Source of the DNA: Maricaulis salignorans
GTDB taxonomy: Bacteria > Pseudomonadota > Alphaproteobacteria > Caulobacterales > Aquidulcibacteraceae
Direction: 5' to 3'
DNA length: 64,000 bases
NCBI GenBank assembly: GCA_945891505.1
Contig: CAMDDL010000001.1
Coordinates: 62,001 to 126,000 of the forward strand
The number at the start of each line of letters is the position of its first letter. Positions within the stretch are counted from its first letter, which is position 1. Of this stretch, positions 10,501-19,334 are shown in pieces. A program made the position numbers and the translations under genes. A model generated the notes under the pieces. It ran no database searches and was not told where the DNA came from. It saw only the letters and a program-made list of their open reading frames with translations.

Positions 10501-11021
10501 TAAAGACCGGAAATGCCTGCCGCCTCTTCCAAAATCCGGCGCCGGTTTTCAGGCTTGGCATTGATCAATTCGCTGACTTGGTTTTGCCGGACCAAAGCAG
10601 GGGAATTCGCTCCCGTAGACGCATCGGCAAACAGAAGCTGCACATCTCGCGCGCGCACTTCTTTGCCATTGATCTTGAAGCTAGAGCCAGCAGCCCGACG
10701 GATTTTCCGCGAGACTTCCAAAACCGGGTCTTGATCAAATGGGGCAGGGGCGCGGCCTTCGCGATTATCCAGGCTGATAACCACCTCGGCAATGTCCCGG
10801 GCAGGGCGCTTATCGGTGCCCGCGAAAATCACATCATCCATCTCGCCGCCACGCAGCGCGCGGGCCGACGTTGCCCCCATGACCCACCGCAGGGATTCAA
10901 GAATATTGGATTTGCCGCAGCCGTTAGGACCAACAATGCCCGTGAGGCCCGGCTCGATCTTTAGATGCACCGGGTCCACAAAGGACTTAAACCCGACCAC
11001 GCGTAGATCGGTTACCCTCAT
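7569..11021 (-). CDS. smc: Chromosome segregation protein SMC
   Basis: SMC is the ATPase core of the condensin complex that organises and segregates the chromosome. The 1150 residues show the expected order. The N-terminal head has a Walker A GPNGCGKS at residues 31-38. A long alanine- and glutamate-rich coiled coil follows, then a hinge near residues 510-640 (AAAFGDELQAALDANAPAAW) and a second coiled coil. The C-terminal head has the signature LMSGGEQALTA and Walker B CVLDEVDAPLDD. Its ATG overlaps the stop codon of the DsbA-like gene upstream by four bases (ATGA), so translation is probably coupled. It is the last gene of the DUF721-dsbA-dsbA-smc operon. No scpA or scpB lies nearby. Confidence 0.97.
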   Translation of the reverse strand: MRVTDLRVVGFKSFVDPVHLKIEPGLTGIVGPNGCGKSNILESLRWVMGATSARALRGGEMDDVIFAGTDKRPARDIAEVVISLDNREGRAPAPFDQDPVLEVSRKIRRAAGSSFKINGKEVRARDVQLLFADASTGANSPALVRQNQVSELINAKPENRRRILEEAAGISGLYTRRHEAELKLRGAQTNLERLDDVIQAMQDQLNGLRRQARQATKYRAVAEEIRTLETFLFAQRYNEAQSALTLAQENQRKAEQELADATLAANKAAAAAENSDESLGSLREEQAVAEALLRRLEGQRIACERDLQSARDALQAAEGDLVRIRNDKAREQTLFEDANQNLQQVTEALANLPDRSALDGEIERAKAATAQANEIREAAEATLTAAISQRAAAVAERNAQTRAFEDAKGQLRRRQEAVARIEAEVARLRQALPNDDVLIISRKEAEAISEAANAAAERADQSEKEAEEAASHETEAREAARQAQNQLDRLTSELKALEAMTKKPVAGSWAKVLDTIRPQAGYERAVAAAFGDELQAALDANAPAAWTGQEVRGFEWPDGVTALTAFITQVPPQLEARLAGIGLVDSALFDRLKDLPTGGRLVTLEGDMRRWDGFVRRKDAVSSAAVELEQRTRLEALRGQVPAAQETAQGFAKAAAEARAKADQKRAQARHARAEAPRAFAAVAGARDRIARLEADFARARASFEQAEVSAAAAAEERSQASLLVDVAADLLAALPPEEDTSHLDEVQGQAQSARAGANQAQASLNQILSRAQARDSQEANLKRDLASWQTRLKAAEARLSELDQESAKAMTRKQAATDAPIEIEKRQRELLSHVPAAQARKAKADDALSQTEATIRSLRDQDRLASQTLSTARETRAAATIRTEAATDRLQELSDEIKRALQLEPADCERRARAAMGEAFDQTTIHATEQRLAKLLYDREAIGGVNLRADEEVAEQEARLDALVADKDDLTSAIAKLRGGVDQINEEGKERLIAAFDTVHGHFRVLFEALFDGGTAELRLTESDDPLGGGLEVYACPPGKKLQSLTLMSGGEQALTASALIFAIFLSNPSPICVLDEVDAPLDDSNVDRYCRLLNEMRQRTETRFIVITHHPITMARMDRLFGVTMAERGVSQLVSVDLSRAEALISAE

Positions 11022-11815
11022 GGCTTTTTAGCCTTAGGTTTGACCTTTGGTGGCGTTTTGGCCTTAGCTGGCTTCGCAGCGGGTTTGGGCGGCAGGGTAG
11101 CAAGGGCGGCATCTAAGGCCCGGCCTACGCCTTCAACATCATAAGGTGGAGCCAGAAGGGTGGCACCCTTGGCGGTTTGTATGAAGAGCGTGGGGGTGCT
11201 TTGAACCCCCATTTCCTCGCCCTTCACAGATTGTTGATTGACGGCATCAGCATGGGATTGGGTGAGCAAGCACACATCTGCTTGGGCTGCATTCATGCCG
11301 CTTGCTTCGGTAAAGATCGAATAGACCGCATCCTTCGCGCCGGTTCCTTGCTGGGCGGCGTCAAAGATGACCTGTTGCTGTTGGAAGAAAGCATCCACGA
11401 CACGATGATAAGCCTTAGGCCCTGCACATCGGGCTAAGCTATGCAGGGGATAAGAAAGCCCCATGGGTGGGGTTGGAAAGGCGCGAAACACATAGCGGAC
11501 GCGCCCTGTGTCGACATAAGTCGCCTTTATCCTGGGTAAGACTTGGTTATTGAAGTCGGCGCAATGCGAACAGGTGAGGCTGCCATATTCCAGCAGCGTA
11601 ACCTGCGCGCGTTTTGATCCTAATGGCCAATCCGCCACAGGTGCCGGAGCAGCAGGTGCTTGTGCTTTCGCCGCTGATGTTTTCGGCTTTTGCTTAGCCA
11701 CCGCCCAATCGCTTGGCACCGCCAAACCGGCGAGCCCTGCGACTAGGCAAGCAGCCGCCCGTGCCTGCCAGTTTATGGCGCGGCTCCAGTCCTGCAACGG
11801 GCGGCGTTGGTGCAA
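11018..11815 (-). CDS. DsbA-family thiol oxidoreductase, second copy
   Basis: This 265-residue protein has a thioredoxin-fold DsbA domain that probably handles disulfides in the periplasm. The redox motif is CSHC at residues 82-85, in LEYGSLTCSHCADF, and the cis-proline region is VQSTPTLFI. Residues 16-40 look like a signal or membrane anchor (ACLVAGLAGLAV). The C-terminus is an unusual lysine/proline-rich tail (KPAKAKTPPKVKPKAKKP). It starts 12 bases after the stop of a paralogue and overlaps smc by four bases, in a gene order seen in other alphaproteobacteria. An internal start would shorten the N-terminus. Confidence 0.88.
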   Translation of the reverse strand: MHQRRPLQDWSRAINWQARAAACLVAGLAGLAVPSDWAVAKQKPKTSAAKAQAPAAPAPVADWPLGSKRAQVTLLEYGSLTCSHCADFNNQVLPRIKATYVDTGRVRYVFRAFPTPPMGLSYPLHSLARCAGPKAYHRVVDAFFQQQQVIFDAAQQGTGAKDAVYSIFTEASGMNAAQADVCLLTQSHADAVNQQSVKGEEMGVQSTPTLFIQTAKGATLLAPPYDVEGVGRALDAALATLPPKPAAKPAKAKTPPKVKPKAKKP

Positions 11816-11827
11816 CGGCGTATGACC

Positions 11828-12508
11828 TTACTTCGCCTTAGCCAGTGCCGCGTCGAGTGCCTTGCTGACATCATCGGCAGTCATTTCGCGACCGCCTGGG
11901 GCTTCGAAGCTCTCACCATTGATGAAGATCGCTGGGGTGCCCTGCACACCCGCTTTGACGCCGCCTTCTTGCACTTCCACCAAGACTTTGAGCAGATCCT
12001 GATTGGCCATGCAGGCGTCAAACTGGGACTCATTCATACCAACCGAAACCGCGACGTTCAAAAGCGCTTGTTTGGCGCCCGAAGGGCCTTGGGCTTGTGT
12101 GACTAAATCCGTTTGCCCGCGCATCAAAGCGTCGATGACTTGGTCGCGCTTCTCACCACCTGCACACCGCGCCAACAAATGGCCAGCAGTTGCCAGTTCA
12201 ACCGGCATGGTTGGGAATTCGCGGAACACATACCGCACTTTTCCGGGCGTGATGTACTTTTCTTTGATCGTTGGCAGAACGTTGGTGTGGAAGTTCGCGC
12301 AATGTGGGCACGTGATGGAAGCATATTCAATCATCACCACTTTGGCATCCTTAGAGCCCATGGGAAAATCGCTGGCGGTCTCGAGTGCGCTGCCTGGCGC
12401 ACCCCCAGACTTGCCGCCAGCCGATGGGCTACATGCGCTCAAAGCCAAAGCTGCGGCAACGACGGCGAATTTGGCTGCAAAACCAAAAGTGCGGTATTGT
12501 ATAGACAT
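11828..12508 (-). CDS. DsbA-family lipoprotein
   Basis: A 226-residue DsbA-like protein with a lipoprotein signal: the hydrophobic segment AKFAVVAAALALSAC ends in a lipobox with Cys26, so the mature protein should be anchored in a membrane facing the periplasm. The thioredoxin-fold domain carries CPHC at residues 67-70 and the cis-proline loop VQGTPAIFI. It shares the FPxGSKxAxVxxxEYxSxTC layout with the next gene, which points to tandem duplication. Together they may form a local disulfide-exchange or thiol-dependent export pair. Their physiological partner is not evident. Confidence 0.9.
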   Translation of the reverse strand: MSIQYRTFGFAAKFAVVAAALALSACSPSAGGKSGGAPGSALETASDFPMGSKDAKVVMIEYASITCPHCANFHTNVLPTIKEKYITPGKVRYVFREFPTMPVELATAGHLLARCAGGEKRDQVIDALMRGQTDLVTQAQGPSGAKQALLNVAVSVGMNESQFDACMANQDLLKVLVEVQEGGVKAGVQGTPAIFINGESFEAPGGREMTADDVSKALDAALAKAK

Positions 12509-12591
12509 CTGGTCACTCCTCTTGCGCCTGCATCGTATGGAGGCGAGGCCGCTTTGTCATCCTAAGAGCCCTTATCGGGCAAGGTCATCAC

Positions 12592-13134
12592 TTAGTCGAT
12601 AGATGCGGTGGCTTCGGCCAACCGAGTCAAGGCTGCTTTCAAGCTTGGTTGTGTCACCTGTTCAAGCTGTTCATCCAGTTTTCGCTGCTCAGTGGCGTTC
12701 AATTTTCGTTTAGTCGCTGTGGCTGGTGCCTTCACTGCTTGTTTCAATGGCGCGCGAACTAAGGACAACTTCTTGATTTTGCTGGCCCCGGCGAGACGAA
12801 CTAGTCCGATAATTTCAGTTGATCGCATCGAAAGCAGGGGGGCTGCTGCGGCAACGACCTTTAGAACCAGTGTTTCGCCTTTTATCTGATCTGGCTGACA
12901 AATGGTTGCAATCTTGTCACCCACAATCTCGGCCCAACGAGTTTGTAGCTCTCGTGCGGTCATGCCCGCTTTGCGTTGATCCTGTGGGACCAAATTAGCG
13001 ATGAGGCGCGCTACTGGCGGTGGCCCTGCCCAAACGGGTTTGCCACGCCGTTGCGACAGCCATGCCGCCGCTGCAACCTCTAAGTTCGGGTCAAAGCTGT
13101 GGTCGTCGTGATCCGGCAAAGGTTGATCGGGCAT
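12592..13134 (-). CDS. DUF721 (DciA-like) protein
   Basis: This 180-residue protein matches the DUF721 family, whose studied members (DciA) help load the replicative helicase. The conserved core is TARELQTRWAEIVGDKIATI, followed by GETLVLKV and a segment ending LSMRSTEIIGLV. A lysine-rich C-terminus (TATKRKLNATEQRKLDEQLEQ) follows. It heads the operon leading to smc and faces mutY divergently across 77 bases. The DUF721 call rests on remembered family patterns. A helicase-loading role is inferred from the family only. Confidence 0.78.
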   Translation of the reverse strand: MPDQPLPDHDDHSFDPNLEVAAAAWLSQRRGKPVWAGPPPVARLIANLVPQDQRKAGMTARELQTRWAEIVGDKIATICQPDQIKGETLVLKVVAAAAPLLSMRSTEIIGLVRLAGASKIKKLSLVRAPLKQAVKAPATATKRKLNATEQRKLDEQLEQVTQPSLKAALTRLAEATASID

Positions 13135-13211
13135 TAGGGATACTTACCCTATTCAACGCCACTCTGCGAGGCCCTGATGTATTTGAGGCGCGAAGCAGTT
13201 AGGGACGGGTC

Positions 13212-14311
13212 ATGGACAAACCGCCGCCTGATATAATTGCCGTCCTGCGACTCCAATTGCTGGCTTGGTATGACGTGCATGCACGTCAACTGCCGTGGCG
13301 CGTCCCGCCGGCTGAGGGCCAAGCAGGGCGACGCCCGGACCCTTACCCGGACCCTTACCATGTGTGGCTATCGGAAATCATGTTGCAGCAAACCGGGGTT
13401 GTTACGGTTAAGCCCTATTTTGCTGCCTTTCTGGCGCGCTATCCGAAATTGGAAGACTTGGCCGCCGCGCCTTTGGACGATGTTTTGGGCCTATGGGCGG
13501 GGCTTGGCTATTATGCCCGGGCTCGCAATCTGCATGCAGGGGCCAAAGCGGCTGCTGCATTGGGCGGATTTCCAGCCTCTCTAACGGGCTTGCTCGCGAT
13601 CAAGGGCATTGGCCCCTATACGGCCGCAGCGGTAGCGGCCATCGCCTTTGACTTGCCCCATGTGCCAGTGGACGGAAATGTTGAGCGGGTTTTGTCGCGC
13701 CTGTGGTTGATTGAGGCGGCTTTGCCTGCAGCTAAACCTGTCTTTCGCGACGCGGCTTCTAAGTTTGAGGATCCCCATAGGCCAGGGGATTTCGCTCAAG
13801 CGATGATGGACCTAGGGGCGACAATTTGTACGTCACGGAACCCGGCGTGTGGGCTTTGTCCGTGGTCTGGAAGTTGTGCCGCTTATGCGAACGGATCTGC
13901 GGCTGACTATCCCAAAAAGCAAGCCAAAAAGGCTAAGCCCGTTCGTTTTGGAGTCGCCTTTGTTTACCTCGATCCTAACGGTGTTTTGGTTCGGCGCAGA
14001 CCGAATGAAGGCCTGTTGGGTGGCATGTTGGAGGTGCCGAACTTAGCTTGGCGCGATACGCCTTATGAGAAGTCGGAAATCGTGACTTCGGAAATTGATC
14101 CAAAAGCCACGTGGATTGAGGGTGAATCTGTTCGCCACATCTTCACCCATTTCGAGCTTCGGATGCGCGTTTTCACTATCCAGACCGCCAATCCACCAAG
14201 CTTGGACGGCTATCATCATTTAGCATTGGGCGCTTTGGCTACAGCGGCTCTACCCAGTCTGATGCAGAAGATAATCGCCTCGGGTCAACGCGCACTCAGT
14301 CCCACTTTATA

Positions 14312-14312
<1 letters not shown>
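13212..14312 (+). CDS. mutY: A/G-specific adenine glycosylase
   Basis: MutY removes adenine mispaired with 8-oxoguanine. The 366 residues contain the glycosylase domain with the catalytic Glu55 (WLSEIMLQQT), the helix-hairpin-helix LLAIKGIGPYTAAAVAAIAF with the catalytic Asp in VPVDGNVERV, and a [4Fe-4S] cluster motif C-x6-C-x2-C-x5-C (CTSRNPACGLCPWSGSC). A C-terminal Nudix-like domain for 8-oxoG recognition follows (VRRRPNEGLLGGMLEVPN). Just before Glu55 the tetrapeptide PDPY is repeated by a perfect 12-base tandem duplication. It is divergent from DUF721 and convergent with ccrM. Confidence 0.96.
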
Positions 14313-15437
<1,125 letters not shown>

Positions 15438-15449
15438 TTAGGGGCAATT

Positions 15450-15496
15450 GAATCTATTAGGGTTAAAAAAGGATTCACAAATCGAGTTAGTGATTC
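15450..15496 (-). promoter_or_regulatory. ccrM promoter region: three GANTC sites and a TTAACC element
   Basis: GANTC sites occur at 15450-15454, 15472-15476 and 15492-15496, three in 47 bases where about one per 256 is expected by chance. On the coding strand a TTAACC half-site (15461-15466) is followed by CTAATAGATTC, whose end is the first GANTC. TTAACC resembles the CtrA half-site. A regulatory role is inferred from Caulobacter knowledge. Confidence 0.6.
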
Positions 15497-15592
15497 TTTT
15501 TTTCTGCAATCCTGCAGTAAAATTTTTTTTCACGTTGGCCGCTCTTTAAAGAAAGTTGCCATAGGCGTGTAACGGAGGGATCCCCTCAGGGT

Positions 15593-16243
15593 CTAACCGA
15601 CTTTCGCAACCGGTTTATAGCTCAGCCGATGGATCGGGCAGGGGCCCAAACGTTCTAAGGCTTGCTGATGGGCTTGGGTGCCGTATCCCTTATGCTGGGC
15701 GAAGCCATAGCCGGGAAAGAGATCATCGGCCTCGGCCATAAGCCGATCGCGCGCGACCTTGGCCAGAATGGAAGCGGCTGCAATGGACAGCGAGAGACGA
15801 TCGCCGCCGATCACACAAAAGCTGGGGCAGGCAAGCGCCGGGGCGCGATTGCCATCAATCAGTGCGAGGCTGGGCGCAAGAGATAAGCCTTGAACCGCTC
15901 GGGCCATACCTTCTAAGGTCGATTTGAGAATATTTGTAGAATCAATTTCTTGCGCAGAGATCATCACAACACAACTTGCCAAAGCTTGATCGCGAATGAC
16001 GTCATACAAGGCCTCGCGTCGGGCGTACGACAAACGTTTAGAATCATCAATTCCCTTTGGAAGATCATTAGGGTTCAGGATCACGGCTGCAGCGGCAACA
16101 GGGCCCGCCCAAGGCCCGCGTCCGGCCTCATCAATCCCGCACACCGAATTTAGCGGCACGCGCAATTGATTGGCATAGTCTGTTTCAAGGGTCAGGTCGG
16201 GCATCGCTGCAACACTATGCCGGATTCGCTCAAGAATTCGCAT
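15593..16243 (-). CDS. rnhB: Ribonuclease HII
   Basis: RNase HII cuts RNA in RNA-DNA hybrids and single ribonucleotides in DNA. The 216-residue protein carries the family motifs: GIDEAGRGPWAGP with the catalytic Asp-Glu, the second Asp region SLALIDGN, ASILAKVARDRLM, and GYGFAQHKGYGT. The open frame extends upstream to 16336, but that would overlap the start of a plus-strand gene and adds an unlikely N-terminus. The ATG at 16243 has GAGGGAGAG just upstream; a later ATG at 16204 (MPDLTLE) is the alternative. It precedes ccrM on the same strand. Confidence 0.95.
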   Translation of the reverse strand: MRILERIRHSVAAMPDLTLETDYANQLRVPLNSVCGIDEAGRGPWAGPVAAAAVILNPNDLPKGIDDSKRLSYARREALYDVIRDQALASCVVMISAQEIDSTNILKSTLEGMARAVQGLSLAPSLALIDGNRAPALACPSFCVIGGDRLSLSIAAASILAKVARDRLMAEADDLFPGYGFAQHKGYGTQAHQQALERLGPCPIHRLSYKPVAKVG

Positions 16244-16314
16244 CTCTCCCTCATTCGCCCCCTTTCTTATCTCGGGCGGATTGCTATGGTTGGTTAACCG
16301 AATAGGAAGCAACC

Positions 16315-16608
16315 ATGAGCAGCAAGATCGAGCCAAGCCAGTTTGACGCCTACTCTAAGGCTGAGACCGACGAACCGTTTTTCACGCTTCTGGCACGCGA
16401 TCCAATCGCCCCAGCCTTAGTGGAGGCGTGGGCTTATCTGCGTTCTGGCCAGATTGGGGCAGCAGAGATTGCGTTTAAGCAAGCCGTCGATGCTGCGACC
16501 CATATCGATCCACAAATGCCGGGTGAAGCACAGATTCGCTCTGCCTTCGAGGTCGCTGACGATTGCCGTCAGTGGGCACGCTCGAAAATGGTGTCAGGAC
16601 GCCGGTAA
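16315..16608 (+). CDS. Small conserved-looking hypothetical protein
   Basis: A 97-residue soluble, mostly helical protein that I do not recognise. It contains an alternating helix pattern (APALVEAWAYLRSGQIGAAEIAFKQA) like a single tetratricopeptide-type repeat, which is only a resemblance. AGGAAGC stands six bases before the ATG. It lies three bases upstream of a MATE transporter gene and is probably co-transcribed with it. A GGTTAACC palindrome at 16292-16299 lies in its promoter region. Confidence 0.7.
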   Translation: MSSKIEPSQFDAYSKAETDEPFFTLLARDPIAPALVEAWAYLRSGQIGAAEIAFKQAVDAATHIDPQMPGEAQIRSAFEVADDCRQWARSKMVSGRR

Positions 16609-16611
16609 ACC

Positions 16612-18003
16612 ATGACTTCTGCCCCCGATGCGGCAGTTCTGCCGCAAGGTGGGCTGTTGAAGAAACTCCTTCTATTAGCTGGTCCGGTTGCGGGATCGAA
16701 TGTCCTCGTCATGTTGATGGGGCTGGTCGATGCCATTTTGGTTGGCCGCCATTCCGCGACAGAGCTTGCAGAACTCGCTCTGGCGTGGAGCCTGAATGGA
16801 ACAGCCTTGGTGGCGACCATCGGGTTGTTGGTGGGCGTGCAAGTCTTGGCCGCGCGCCGCTATGGCGAGAATAATCCTGCCGCGATTGGGCTGATTTGGC
16901 GGCGTGGTATCGTGACTTCCATAGCTATGGGTTTCATCTTGGCCATTGTGCTTCACTTTGGTGCTTTGTGGGCTTTGAACCATTTGGGCCAACAACCCGA
17001 TTTGGCAAAAGGGGCAGCATCTTGTGCGGCTATCTTGGGTCTAAGCCTGCTGCCCAACGCCATTTATCTGACCTGCGCGAAAATCCTCGAAGCCCTATCG
17101 CGACCACGTGTGGCCTTGGCCTTGATGGCAGGTGCCAATGTCGTCAATCTGGCGCTTGCCACCTACCTTGTGCCGCTACAAGGGGCAGACGGTGCGGCTT
17201 GGAGTACGCTAGGTGCGCGCTTGTTTCTGGCTGTGGGTGCCATGATCTGGCTCTTGAGTATGCCAGATGCCAAGCAATTTGGATTTTTGGACTTCACCAC
17301 CCGTGCCGCACCGGGCGAGGCGAAAGAACAAGTCTCTATTGGGCTGTCGGCTGCCGGTAGTGGGATTTTGGAGGCCGGCTCTTTCAATATCCTCACGATT
17401 ATCGCTGGTCTGGCGGGCGTTGTCCAAGTCGGCGCGTTCAACATTGTGATGAACATCATGTCCATCGGCTTTATGCCGGCCATGGGTATTGCGTCCGCGA
17501 CCGCTGTGATCGCTTCAAATGCGCGCGGCGCAGGGGATTTGGTTGGTGCGCGCAAGATTGCTTGGATGGGCCTTGGCTTGTCTGGAATCTATGCTGCGTT
17601 GTTTTCGGTAGTGACGTGGGTTGCAGCTAAGCCGATTGCCAGCGCCTTCACGACTGACCCCAGCCTGATGGCCTATGGAGCCGTGTTGGTTGGCCTTGTG
17701 TGGTTGATGGCGGTGCCCGACTTCTTACAAGTGGTCGCAGCCCAAGCACTTCGTGCACTTGGCTCGCCTTGGTTTCCCACAATGAGCCACTTTGTCTCTT
17801 ACGTGCTCGTGATGGCGCCCTTGGGATGGCTGTTTTGTATCTATTTCGAACGCGGTGCACGGGGTCTTGTTGAGGCGGTCGCCCTCGCCAGCATTGTTTC
17901 GGCCGGCATTTTGGTGGTTCGTCTCTTGCTCTTAGGGCCTATCACTTCGACCGAAGTTGCAAAGGCAGCCAATCCCCAAGCCCGTGAGGACTTATCCCCA
18001 TAA
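16612..18003 (+). CDS. MATE family efflux transporter
   Basis: This 463-residue inner membrane protein has about twelve hydrophobic segments and the layout of MATE antiporters, which expel drugs or metabolites using Na+ or H+. Family-like features are the first helix region LAGPVAGSNVLVMLMGLVDAILVGRHSATELAELALA and its counterpart in the second half (IGLSAAGSGILEAGSFNILTIIAGLAGVVQVGAFNIVMN). The substrate cannot be read from the sequence. It follows the small hypothetical gene with three bases between and is followed by a small membrane protein in the same frame. Confidence 0.9.
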   Translation: MTSAPDAAVLPQGGLLKKLLLLAGPVAGSNVLVMLMGLVDAILVGRHSATELAELALAWSLNGTALVATIGLLVGVQVLAARRYGENNPAAIGLIWRRGIVTSIAMGFILAIVLHFGALWALNHLGQQPDLAKGAASCAAILGLSLLPNAIYLTCAKILEALSRPRVALALMAGANVVNLALATYLVPLQGADGAAWSTLGARLFLAVGAMIWLLSMPDAKQFGFLDFTTRAAPGEAKEQVSIGLSAAGSGILEAGSFNILTIIAGLAGVVQVGAFNIVMNIMSIGFMPAMGIASATAVIASNARGAGDLVGARKIAWMGLGLSGIYAALFSVVTWVAAKPIASAFTTDPSLMAYGAVLVGLVWLMAVPDFLQVVAAQALRALGSPWFPTMSHFVSYVLVMAPLGWLFCIYFERGARGLVEAVALASIVSAGILVVRLLLLGPITSTEVAKAANPQAREDLSP

Positions 18004-18087
18004 TTAGCGATTGAAGGATTTGCGCTGGACTCGATCTTGCTGTCTTTCACCCACCTGTTCGCTTTCGGCACAGGATGGGAGGCAATC

Positions 18088-18282
18088 GTGCGCACTTTTG
18101 GCAAGCGGCATTTACGCACAGCGGGCGCAACCGCCTTTCTGGGCTTGCTCGGCACATCAGCTGCGCTGTTACCGGTCGCCATCTTCGCGGTGTTTAATCA
18201 AGGCGAACCGGCGCACTGGACCCTGTATGCCGGGGCATCGATTGTCGGTGGCGCAGTCATTGGCTGGGTCTTAAGGCGCTAA
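18088..18282 (+). CDS. Small two-helix membrane protein (GTG start)
   Basis: A 64-residue hydrophobic protein with two probable membrane helices (AFLGLLGTSAALLPVAIFAV and TLYAGASIVGGAVIGWVL) and a basic N-terminus (RTFGKRHLRT), so probably both ends face the cytoplasm. I chose the GTG at 18088 because a strong GGGAGG site lies five bases upstream. A TTG at 18037 would add 17 residues but has no such site. It is in the same reading frame as the MATE gene, separated by the stop at 18001. Function is unknown. Confidence 0.65.
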   Translation: MRTFGKRHLRTAGATAFLGLLGTSAALLPVAIFAVFNQGEPAHWTLYAGASIVGGAVIGWVLRR

Positions 18283-18298
18283 GGCTCGATTGGCCGGG

Positions 18299-19189
18299 CT
18301 AGACCCCCAAAATCCAGCCTTCTTCTTGCTCAATCGTTTCAATTTGCGCTTCGGTCATGCCTTTGGCTGGGCCAAATGCGCCTGCTAGTTTTCCAGCCTC
18401 GTCCAGAGCGGCAAAATGCTCAGCAATCGCACGAACTTGCGCCAAATCCTTTACCTCGCCGCTGGCGGGTACTGCCTTGACGATGGATGGATAAATCTCG
18501 GCCATCACAATTTTGACGCCGTCGAGGTCTTCACGCGACAAAGCCTTATAGCCGGTTTCAAATGGCCAAATGCGAGCGTCAGCGCGGGCGTCGCGCAGCT
18601 TCTTGACTACCGGGATTCCCATCAAAGCCTGCGAACCTACTGACCCTGCCGTGTAAAGCTTCCAAATCGGGCTGGCGCCCTTGGCGGCTTGCTCTGCCAA
18701 ACGGTGCTCTGGCACATCCCCTGGCCCATGTGGGCGGGTCTTCTTCGATTGAAGTGTGGTCAGCACATCGCGTGGCGGACAGCCCCAAAATGGGAATGGC
18801 CCACCTGAAATCAGGCGGTTCATCATCGCTGCCACTTGAAAACGATTGTTGGCATTATCTGGTTTGTCTTTGATTTCCTTGGATAGAAAGGCATGCATGG
18901 TTTGCCATGGGGCACCTTCAAATTTTAAGGCGGCAGAGGTTCCTTGCGGATAGCCAAAAGGGAAATCAAAGCCAATCAAGGTGCGGTCGCCACGCTTGTC
19001 AAACTCTGCCAAGAGGCTGGTGATTGCCTCGAGTGCCGCTTTGCGGGTTGGTGGATTTTGCGCTTCAAAACGCAATTGAAGACGCACATCGCGCCGCAAT
19101 GTCCCGATCCAGATGGAATCCGCCCCAGTTGCAGGCTTGGCCGCTGCCGACCAGTCAACCATTACATAATTGTCGAAAAGGCGGCTCAT
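18299..19189 (-). CDS. Conserved hypothetical protein with VDWSA N-terminus (DUF429-like)
   Basis: A 296-residue soluble protein. The N-terminal strand VMVDWSAAAKPATGADSIWIG and the segment LIGFDFPFGYPQG resemble RNase H-fold DUF429-type proteins, in which acidic residues at these places form a putative active site. That similarity is from memory and should be taken as a fold hint only. Proteins of this kind are sometimes labelled as cobalamin or molybdopterin related without evidence. I chose the ATG at 19189, which has AGGAAA upstream, over a GTG six codons earlier. It is followed by nothing on the same strand. Confidence 0.6.
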   Translation of the reverse strand: MSRLFDNYVMVDWSAAAKPATGADSIWIGTLRRDVRLQLRFEAQNPPTRKAALEAITSLLAEFDKRGDRTLIGFDFPFGYPQGTSAALKFEGAPWQTMHAFLSKEIKDKPDNANNRFQVAAMMNRLISGGPFPFWGCPPRDVLTTLQSKKTRPHGPGDVPEHRLAEQAAKGASPIWKLYTAGSVGSQALMGIPVVKKLRDARADARIWPFETGYKALSREDLDGVKIVMAEIYPSIVKAVPASGEVKDLAQVRAIAEHFAALDEAGKLAGAFGPAKGMTEAQIETIEQEEGWILGV

Positions 19190-19274
19190 GGGTCGTTTCC
19201 TATTCACGGTCGAAAATTGAAGCGCGGCTTCTACAGGGCAAGACGGCGTTCGTCACCCCTGAAATACAATGCAC

Positions 19275-19309
19275 AAGGCCAGTCCGCGCAGGCGTGCAAA
19301 ACTGGCCTT
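19275..19309. terminator. Candidate terminator hairpin
   Basis: AAGGCCAGT (19275-19283) and ACTGGCCTT (19301-19309) are exact reverse complements across 17 bases. It lies 26 bases beyond the reductase stop codon. GGCTTTTCG follows on the plus strand, but no T tract follows on the minus strand where it would be needed, so the call is weak. Confidence 0.4.
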
Positions 19310-19334
19310 GGCTTTTCGATCTTAGGCCGGCCTT

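Noticed and set aside
16244-16336. N-terminal extension of rnhB
   Set aside because: It would overlap the start and ribosome site of a divergent gene, and a good ribosome site precedes the ATG at 16243.
18011-18274. 87-codon frame after the MATE gene
   Set aside because: It overlaps the better-supported small membrane protein at 18088-18282 in another frame and has a Cys/Ser-rich, unstructured product.
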